64,000 bases of DNA, taken from the NCBI GenBank assembly GCA_002118135.1, contig BDIU01000192.1:186001-250000 (forward strand). Reading direction: 5' to 3'. Position 1 is the stretch's first letter. The number at the start of each line of letters is the position of its first letter. Shown one piece after another: positions 60,801 through 64,000 of the stretch. A program made the position numbers and the translations under genes. The notes beneath the pieces were generated by a model, which searched no databases, had not been told where the DNA came from, and saw only the letters and a list, made by a program, of their open reading frames with translations. Source of the stretch: Trebouxia sp. TZW2008 (lineage: Eukaryota > Chlorophyta > Trebouxiophyceae > Trebouxiales > Trebouxiaceae).

Positions 60801-63800
60801 AGAACCAGTACAGCCACCTCAAGGTCTGCTGCCAATCAACTCACTGTGCCTGTATGCCTCTACTGCTTACGCCTCTGACATTGTTGCTGGCTTTGCTGTT
60901 GGCCTGATTGTTGCTGCTTCATCAAGCGTGCTGCACACGCCCGCCCCTCCGCCAAAGACTGCGCAGACCCTGCATCACTTGTCCTACAGACCTGGTAGGG
61001 GACACATAGAGAACCAGTACAGCCACCTCAAAGTATGCTGTCACATCTGTAGCGTTTTTTGATTGGGTCTAGACTATGGGCATTGCCTTTTGCTATCATT
61101 GTCATCAAGTATGACATTCTGTTCTGTCTGATTGTCTATGCTGTCTGCCTGAAGCGACATCACTGCTGCTCTTGATGCTGCTGGTCTATCTGAAACTCAG
61201 AGCATCCACAATCAGAACGGGTAAGCATTGCTGTAGATCTTGCAGATGCCAAACACAAAAACAGGCTCCATTCTGCAGAATGTGGCAATGCTGAAGAAAC
61301 AGCAATTTGTGTTGTGCAGGACATTCTTGAAACCTGGAGGCTTCGCACACCCAATGAGTGGGAAAGGGTGTCCACTTGGAGCGATATCATGCTGTGGCGC
61401 AACGTTATCTACAACATCGTCATCAACGCTTTCCAGAGCGTCAAAGACGTGGCGCCTCATCTGCATCAGTTGGGATACAGGGACAGGGCTTGGAGTGTCA
61501 ACAGGTAGGGTTGCTGGTACTCTCCCTCTATCTGCATCAGGGTTGCAGACATTACGACATTGCAGTGTAGACAAGCAAACTTCACCTGAGACACTTGAAT
61601 CTGTAGTCGCAAGGGACAGCGCTTGGAGCGTCAGTAGGTAGGTTCATCTGTGTGTCGTGTGCTTGCCCTAGGTCTGCACGTTTACAATGTATACTTGTCT
61701 AGGTCTGCCATGTACCTGTGGCCCACGCCTTGTGATGAGTTCCCTTTGGAGCTGGGCTTGGCTTAACAGACGAGCCATTGCATGTTGTGAGTCACAGCCA
61801 GGCTCCTTCAGATGCACAGGCTTGCTGATGCCAGAGTCACGCACTCTCTGCTAGACAATTCTATGGTGCTCATAATCACGGTCATCATCATTGCTACAAT
61901 CGTTAATATTGCCAGTACAACTGCAGGCTTGGTGTGATTGCAAGGAAGCATGGCAGCTACGCCAGCTGTGTGAGGATGACCAACACCCTGTACGGCTTCA
62001 ATGCTATGGAAGTCCAGGAGGCCTTTGTCAAGATCAGGGAACAGGTCTGTGCCAGTCCACTCAACAACCCTGAAAATTTAATGACAGTCAATATGCGTGA
62101 CACATTGATGCTGCAGTAATGCTAAGCACATCCTGCCTAGAGTCAATATTGACTGTCACTTCTTGGTCCGGGTCGTGCTTGACAATGGGTACCGTTGCTT
62201 ACAACACTGAATTGTCAAGAACAGTTTGACAAGGCCACCAGCAAATTACACTTCGAAACATCTTTCTTATGTCCGCCTTGGCCAGCTCCACCAACCTGGA
62301 CTACTTCTTGCCTGAACATCAGGCTGACCTCTTGCGCCTGAAGGGTCAATCCCTACACGCTTTGGGCAAATGCAACCAGGCCAACAACAACTACAGTACT
62401 GCCCTGACAGTCTGTGATTGACTGCAACGCAGGCGAGAGCACACCTTCATGCCCCTGGCGAGCTGGCCCTAGGACTGCACCTAGTCAATTCCACCAACCT
62501 GGACTACTTCCAGCCGCAACACCAGGCTGAGCTCTTCCGCCTGAAGGGCCAATTCCTACAAGCGCTGGGGGAACGTGACCAGGCCAACAGCAACTACAGC
62601 ACTGCATTGACAGTGTGGGACCAGTTACCAGATGGGTGGTTGTCCTGGGGCGCTCACTGTGATGAGATGTATGAGAGCAGCGGCAACCATGCCTGGCTTG
62701 AGTATGCCGTGTCGTGCTACCTGCAAGCTGTGAAGCATGGGAGCTGTGCTGGGCGTACCATGCTGCCCCGCGTGCTGCACCTGCTGAGCTTTGAAAACGA
62801 GGCTGGGGCTGTTGGCAGAGCCCTGGACCGCAAGCTCAATGAGGTCACTGTCTCTGCGGCTTGTGATGCTGTCTGCTGGCTGACTTGTTCCTTCAAAAGT
62901 CGGCCGTCACTACTATCAGGGCTCTGACTTTTGGGCTTGCATAAAGCATGGCAGCACGTGGCAATTTTGGCAGAGCCTGTTTGCGTCTGGGTAACTCTGT
63001 CATAGATTGCATGAACGTCATAGGCGTATGGTCATTGCCAGCATGTGGCAGATACCCTCAAACTTGTTGGCTGGCCCAAGCATGTTAATTCGTCCCTCTG
63101 CTTTTCTGGATGTCCTTCTGTGAAGTGCTTTCTTCAAACAAAACTGCAGATGGTGTGTCATTTCATTGGAATTTTTGCTCAGCTGCTGATGTGGGTGTGG
63201 GCGTCACAGCTGCTGATGAGCTTGCAAAATTTGTGCTAATGAGCCTTGCACGTCAACCTGGGGAGCTCACACCAGGAACACTCGTTTCGTCACCTGCACC
63301 ACAGTCAACCCTCCAATCAACAAGCCTCTGCAAGGTTGATTGATGCGTTGGTTTGTGTGCAGGTGCTGCTATTGATGTTGCTGGTGTGAGCTCCTCAGTT
63401 TGAGCTCACCTGCGACGCGACTCCCTTTCCTATTGTGCTCTGTCACTCATACTGCTTCACCTGTCACATTCAATCTCATGCCAAGGTCCTGCTGACCCAT
63501 ATCACCTGCAGTGGCCTGTTGGAGCCTTGCAGATGATTGTTGTTTGATGGGAGACTGCTGCACAGGTGCCGCTGTGGGTGTGAAGGGTGTATGCGCCCCA
63601 GCTGTTGATGTGTCTGCAGGCCTCTGTTGATGGGCCTTACATGCGTTTCTTGCTCGTGAAGTTGATCTGTCGAGTTGGATCTTGCTCAGATGGCCCCTTG
63701 AGTACCTTTTGTTGTGGGCTTTCCAGCTTTTACTAGGTGTCAAGACACTTAAGGGTTCACCCTTGCGCAGGTGCCGCTGTGGGTGTGGCTGATGTGGGCG

Positions 63801-64000
63801 CCGCAGCTGCTGATGAGCCTGCAGAGGGGAGAGGGTCCTCACGCTAAGGCCCTGCTCACTCAGATTGCCCAGGCCTTCCCGCAGGCCATCTACTACTCCC
63901 TGCGCACTATGGTGCTCTGTCTGCGGGAGTTTGCCTTCAAGGTAGTCCAGGTGGGTGTTGTTTCCTGGTGTTTATTGTGCTGTATGTGGTCATCATTAGG
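27821..64000 (+). CDS. TRRAP: TRRAP/Tra1, scaffold subunit of SAGA and NuA4 acetyltransferase complexes (3' end outside window)
   Basis: This is a PIKK-family pseudokinase that contacts transcription activators and carries the histone acetyltransferase modules in the nucleus. About 50 exons can be followed colinearly with animal TRRAP and yeast Tra1, giving about 3,700 codons. The start at 27821 (MSASPDTLEGLAQALVSPET) joins exon 27958-28334, whose TDNEENALICMHIFSDVF is a strong match to the N-terminal HEAT region. Later anchors are AAQ-like LAQIKTISFLTYLL, GPRVLNLLGKMGGRNRRFL, SPYREPLAKFLNKYSTD, TKKILVEEGHSMNHL, GQNWEDMANTFWLKQAV, FLGKTYNAWHIAI and LYGLWKRRCIHES. The last exon seen (63771-63950, VPLWVWLMWAPQLLMSLQRG) lies near the end of FAT; the FRB-like, pseudokinase and FATC parts must follow to the right. 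Introns are large and hold decayed exon copies, so automatic gene models may wrongly include some. Phases were checked at most but not all junctions. Confidence 0.96.
29494..29577. repeat. CAGCA/CGCAG pentamer-like minisatellite in a TRRAP intron
   Basis: About 84 bp consist of imperfect CACAGCGCAG, CAGAGCAG and CACGACACAG words. It lies in the 1-kb intron after 29017. Its reverse complement resembles the TGCTG arrays elsewhere in the window. Confidence 0.75.
30309..30860 (+). repeat. Three decayed tandem copies of TRRAP exon 5 with its intron
   Basis: Copies of the last 110 bp of exon 30011-30248 (DALVQLMRTCPD through TFGSNH) lie at 30309-30426, 30537-30652 and 30768-30860. Between copies the intron segment is also duplicated: AGCAAGAGCTGATGAGC and TTTTTGGCAGTGGTATTG recur at about 227 bp spacing. 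Later copies carry changes such as MRK to MHK and loss of the donor. Confidence 0.88.
31110..31180 (+). repeat. Decayed copy of the end of TRRAP exon 6
   Basis: The words CATCCGGGCA, TCTCAC-CTGCAGCAGATAC and CGAGTGGTCTA repeat the last 65 bp of exon 30900-31073. The donor has become CTGCAG. Confidence 0.75.
31638..31795 (+). repeat. Two decayed copies of the start of TRRAP exon 7
   Basis: The stretch 31638-31720 (LRTLQDPNARV, then GCTGCTGCACAGCGTGGTGGAGG) and the shorter 31757-31790 (CAGGAACCTGCAGGACC) repeat the beginning of exon 31876-32078 upstream of the functional copy. The first contains a small deletion and is out of frame. Confidence 0.75.
32299..32933 (+). repeat. Three open tandem copies of the Ala/Lys-rich TRRAP exon
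   Basis: Copies start at 32299, 32494 and 32683, each after a TTGCAG acceptor, with unit lengths of 195 and 189 bp. All read AAK(T/K)EEEELK-QKD-AS in the phase required by exon 31876-32078. Copies 1 and 2 end in SSSAACY and a stop 9 bp before a shared CCATTTACTTGTTGTGTTGCAG-like acceptor region. Copy 3 continues for 45 more codons to a good GTGAG donor, so it is the likely constitutive exon. Confidence 0.88.
33620..33702 (+). repeat. Decayed copy of the start of TRRAP exon 33800-34069
   Basis: GCAGCAGAAGCCAAGGTGC and CCCTCATCACTGG-TTCAA repeat the first 75 bp of the exon, including its CACAG acceptor. It diverges after the word that encodes LYS in the true exon. Confidence 0.75.
35460..35565 (+). 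repeat. Decayed copy of TRRAP exon 35676-35811
   Basis: GCAGGAGGAGTTGTTGGTTTT, TTTCAG-TCTTGGCTG and AAT-TGGCTCTTGAGCAGGTC follow the exon in the same order but with frameshifts. A shorter repeat, CCAGGTGGACTTGT, also flanks the exon at 35622 and 35658. Confidence 0.65.
37068..37682 (+). repeat. Copies of TRRAP exon 37323-37515 on both sides
   Basis: GTCCATGCTGGA(C/T)GGC starts copies at 37068, 37184 and, functionally, at 37324. The two upstream ones stop after the part encoding MLIELIL-S. A downstream piece, 37622-37682, repeats the exon's end (VGQGLRILECWV). A weaker relative is seen near 36755-36815. Confidence 0.85.
38377..38544. repeat. Near-perfect 84-bp tandem duplication
   Basis: Two units (38377-38460 and 38461-38544) differ at only about two or three positions by eye. 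They start CCAATGACCCTTCAAGATGC and end GAGGCATAGCCTTTG. They lie in the TRRAP intron between 38320 and 38649 and are unrelated to the flanking exons, which makes this one of the youngest duplications in the window. Confidence 0.9.
39607..39702 (+). repeat. Decayed copy of the start of TRRAP exon 39755-39981
   Basis: GCAAGGTTCTGGTGAACAG, CCAGCAGCCATGTG and TTTGTGGACACTCTAAGG follow the exon's first 90 bp. A premature stop interrupts the frame. Confidence 0.75.
40674..40775 (+). repeat. Copy of the end of TRRAP exon 40338-40603, in open frame with the next exon
   Basis: The stretch reads KHLPSHASLEQAQLLKALK and VMRLV, nearly identical to the end of the previous exon. It runs on in the same frame into exon 40793-41167. 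It could therefore be included as extra coding sequence or be an echo ahead of the acceptor at 40792. Confidence 0.75.
41217..41525 (+). repeat. Two decayed copies of the start of TRRAP exon 41664-41846
   Basis: The stretches 41230-41270 (GCAGCTGCTAGCTCCTTC-A) and 41436-41520 (GCAGATCATAGGCATGCGGC) repeat GCAGATCATGGGGGATGCGG and the following LLAPSAPK codons of the true exon. They are separated by CTTCTTCTTGCTT-rich sequence. Confidence 0.75.
42462..42502. repeat. CCTGC-type short array
   Basis: Imperfect CCTGCCCTG and CCTGCCATGCCCTGCCCC words lie in the intron after 42349. A cleaner array of the same motif, (CCTGC)n, lies in a CMTR2 intron at 12608-12632. Confidence 0.6.
43011..43107. repeat. 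41-bp direct repeat, spacing 56 bp
   Basis: Two apparently identical copies of a sequence beginning GTTCTAGCTGCCTCAGTGCA start at 43011 and 43067 in the TRRAP intron after 42973. The sequence does not derive from the exon. Confidence 0.8.
44998..45116 (+). repeat. Decayed copy of TRRAP exon 44814-44992
   Basis: CCAGTCCAATTGCATCGATCT, TTGAGGTGCTGCAAGCTCGCTG and CGCCTGCTCAGG repeat the exon's second half directly downstream of its donor, with several frameshifts. Confidence 0.75.
45416..45479 (+). repeat. Copy of the first 60 bp of TRRAP exon 45558-45777
   Basis: The stretch after TTGCAG at 45419 encodes VAQEEHLQRPQLLETRR, the same peptide as the beginning of the true exon, and is followed by GTGACG. 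It could act as a mini-exon or be a decayed copy. Confidence 0.8.
46164..46645 (+). repeat. Copies of TRRAP exon 46296-46515 on both sides
   Basis: The upstream copy 46164-46256 reads VLNHFLNSFRAYDVALMGV, then SSQEHGDVLVHA, with a TTTGCAG acceptor. A downstream piece, 46571-46640, reads VNEAAVNTRIKDISDPA and matches the exon's end. The functional exon lies between them. Confidence 0.85.
47191..47290 (+). repeat. Copy of the first 95 bp of TRRAP exon 47372-47586
   Basis: It reads YSDAINMELLQLATSLMRNL, then DSMAVHCKELIK, almost identical to the true exon's start. The downstream half is missing and the sequence runs into a stop. Confidence 0.85.
47639..47879 (+). other. Unassigned open frame inside a TRRAP intron
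   Basis: After TTTACACAG at 47640 an open frame reads from MFSDDDDDADVDGA through VVAVLPVISPCASISRAIEG to LVLEGSAEKLIFKSQTHARQ and stops at 47879. Its acidic start and balanced composition look more protein-like than most intronic frames here. It has no counterpart in TRRAP and would end the protein if spliced in. It could be a relic of another gene, a poison exon or chance. Confidence 0.35.
50374..50462 (+). repeat. Copy of the first 85 bp of TRRAP exon 50560-50901
   Basis: After a CATGCAG acceptor it reads VLLTYTKAVLGKALRVWRNA, then IRVNYM, against ALLTHTKAVLGKALSVWPKA in the true exon. A stop soon follows. Confidence 0.85.
51772..51800. repeat. Poly-C tract
   Basis: A run of about 30 bases is C except for two or three interruptions. 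It lies 36 bp ahead of the acceptor of TRRAP exon 51836-52050. Such a tract could serve as a pyrimidine tract, and it is also prone to sequencing error. Confidence 0.7.
52312..53226 (+). repeat. Several decayed copies around TRRAP exon 52600-52823
   Basis: Upstream copies of the 5' part lie at 52312-52386 and 52455-52586; the second is open (GSLVWVMWRALRLTFQKVLN). Downstream copies of the 3' part lie at about 52849-52900, 52956-53050 and 53087-53130, with a faint one near 53186-53226. The downstream ones repeat ATTGTGCGCTTGTGGCTGC-type words. Together they make this the exon with the most echoes. Confidence 0.85.
53728..53767 (+). repeat. Decayed copy of the end of TRRAP exon 53485-53636
   Basis: CATGTACACCAGGTTTGTGC and CCCATGTGAGCAC repeat the last 35 bp of the exon and its donor. 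Confidence 0.65.
54110..54178. repeat. TGCTG/TGTGC pentamer array
   Basis: About 11-13 units of GCTGT are nearly perfect from 54135 to 54178, with looser units before. The array begins 34 bp after the TRRAP exon ending at 54076 and lies in its intron. Confidence 0.85.
56480..56663 (+). repeat. Two decayed copies of TRRAP exon 56302-56437
   Basis: The stretches 56480-56530 (VTQHSIVSQAVH) and 56585-56663 (VTHRTVLSQAVHDTLQEHAV, then a CAGCAAGG donor region) follow the exon's second half (VTQHIVLSQAVHDTLQEHAA) in the next intron. Confidence 0.82.
56858..57150 (+). repeat. Two decayed copies of the start of TRRAP exon 57235-57452
   Basis: After TTGCAGG at 56853 and 57043 come copies of GQLKVS--VASLRE followed by the HLWVL codons. 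The first is frameshifted after SLRE and the second ends in a stop after a changed FPIV codon group. Each is followed by a copy of the AAGAGAGACTAGCAAGCACA-type intron sequence, so exon and intron were duplicated together. Confidence 0.85.
57489..57815 (+). repeat. Three tandem copies of the end of TRRAP exon 57235-57452
   Basis: With the functional copy there are four units, spaced 122, 121 and 123 bp (GTGCAACTGGCTAAGCCC at 57369, then 57491, 57612 and 57735). The encoded words are LAKPIIQLLSK-HHNKQMH, LEKPVIQLFFEEHDNKHMHH and a more degraded one. The first two extra copies keep the CAGGTCA donor, and all share the GCAACAGCACTTTGCATTGCA intron segment. Confidence 0.9.
59528..59614 (+). repeat. 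Copy of the start of TRRAP exon 59675-59962
   Basis: It reads EQVLWQQQYLNCCSGLGQWD, nearly identical to the functional start (EQVLWQQQYLNCCSELGQWD), with the same upstream GTCAATAGGCAAGATGACC. It ends where a stop follows HKQAVFC. Confidence 0.85.
60322..60620 (+). repeat. Three tandem copies of the start of TRRAP exon 60667-60823
   Basis: GCAG acceptors at 60321, 60437, 60555 and, functionally, 60666 are each followed by (C/T)(T/C)GGTGGCAA-TGCCAGAG and, 35 bp later, CTGGCCAGCTTTCAGCAGCTGA. The spacings are 116, 118 and 111 bp. A copy of the exon's end (GPGRGHIENQYSHLK-like) lies downstream at 60985-61030. Confidence 0.88.
62280..62420 (+). repeat. Copy of the middle of TRRAP exon 62433-62853, directly upstream
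   Basis: It reads SSTNLDYFLPEHQADLLRLK, then GQSLHALGKCNQANNNYSTA, against STNLDYFQPQHQAELFRLKG in the true exon. A stop follows TALTVCD, 12 bp before the acceptor of the functional exon. Confidence 0.85.
63175..63385 (+). repeat. Decayed copies of the start of TRRAP exon 63771-63950
   Basis: The stretch 63175-63232 (TGATGTGGGTGTGGGCGTCA, then CAGCTGCTGATGAGCCTGCA-like) and the short 63358-63385 (TGCAGGTGCTGCTATTGATG) repeat the first 60 bp of the exon. Its GGTGCCGCTGTGGGTGTGGC word also recurs on the plus strand at 63568. Confidence 0.7.

Larger units (their letters stand above)
57235..63950 (+). other. TRRAP FAT domain region
   Basis: Exons are 57235-57452, 58307-58444, 58975-59195, about 59675-59962, 60667-60823, 61320-61504, 61927-62044, 62433-62853 and 63771-63950. 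They read in order like the alpha-helical TPR-like FAT region of TRRAP: AYHLWVLVFPIVWATLAEK, LAELYSDLSEDDILYGLWKR, HGFLEQAQDVFLDSM, CSELGQWDIVHEYARG, SWWQMPEICIMPSVPLLASF, STWSDIMLWRNVIYNIVINA, VIARKHGSYASCVRMTNTL, STNLDYFQPQHQAELFRLKG and QAFPQAIYYSLRTMVLCLRE. The intron starting at 59963 has a GC donor (CAG/GCAAGC). The kinase-like part is beyond the window. Confidence 0.88.

Noticed and set aside
27821..64000. Assignment to another PIKK (mTOR, ATM, ATR)
   Set aside because: The N-terminal, central and FAT anchors all follow TRRAP/Tra1 order and wording, not the other PIKKs.

Overview
The window is nuclear DNA of a eukaryote, most likely a green alga (Chlorophyta, perhaps a trebouxiophyte). 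This rests on dense GT-AG introns with (T/C)GCAG acceptors, UGUAA (a green-algal polyadenylation word) behind some genes, and the gene content: an octotricopeptide-like repeat/RAP protein, a bestrophin with the plant/algal acidic motif, and a very large intron-rich TRRAP/Tra1. The lineage is an inference. I see no tRNA, rRNA, transposase or CRISPR array.

Layout, left to right. A bestrophin-family anion channel lies on the minus strand (1424-6263, 8 exons). A minus-strand gene with two H-x-T-x motifs follows (6783 to about 7925) and is probably a 2H-phosphoesterase-like protein. A cap ribose methyltransferase of the CMTR2 type lies on the plus strand (8861-17361, 13 exons found). It carries two Rossmann-fold methyltransferase domains with a G-patch between them. 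About 2.7 kb without a convincing gene follows. Next is an OPR-like/RAP protein on the minus strand (20042-22590, 4 exons, 644 aa). It is divergent from an LRR/F-box-like protein on the plus strand (23290-25035, one large exon). A 235-aa four-helix membrane protein of unknown function follows (25733-27344, 7 exons). The rest (27821 to the right edge) is one gene: the TRRAP/Tra1 scaffold of the SAGA and NuA4 histone acetyltransferase complexes. It has about 50 exons and about 3,700 codons here. The FAT domain is reached, but the C-terminal pseudokinase lies outside the window.

The most striking feature is not a single gene. Introns of the bestrophin, CMTR2 and above all TRRAP genes contain decayed extra copies of the neighbouring exon, often with its splice site ('exon echoes'). 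I count more than 20 such places. Several are arrays of three or four copies with a period of about 110-230 bp, and one TRRAP exon is present in three fully open copies of the same splice phase. Local tandem duplication of exon-plus-intron pieces seems to be a main source of intron sequence here. No echo was found in the OPR-like, LRR or four-helix genes.

The genes do not form one pathway. Two act in nuclear gene expression (cap methylation, histone acetylation), one probably in organelle RNA metabolism, and two are membrane proteins. Exon borders were derived by eye from splice signals, phase and family similarity. For the bestrophin, CMTR2, OPR-like and four-helix genes every junction chosen keeps the frame open from first to last exon found.
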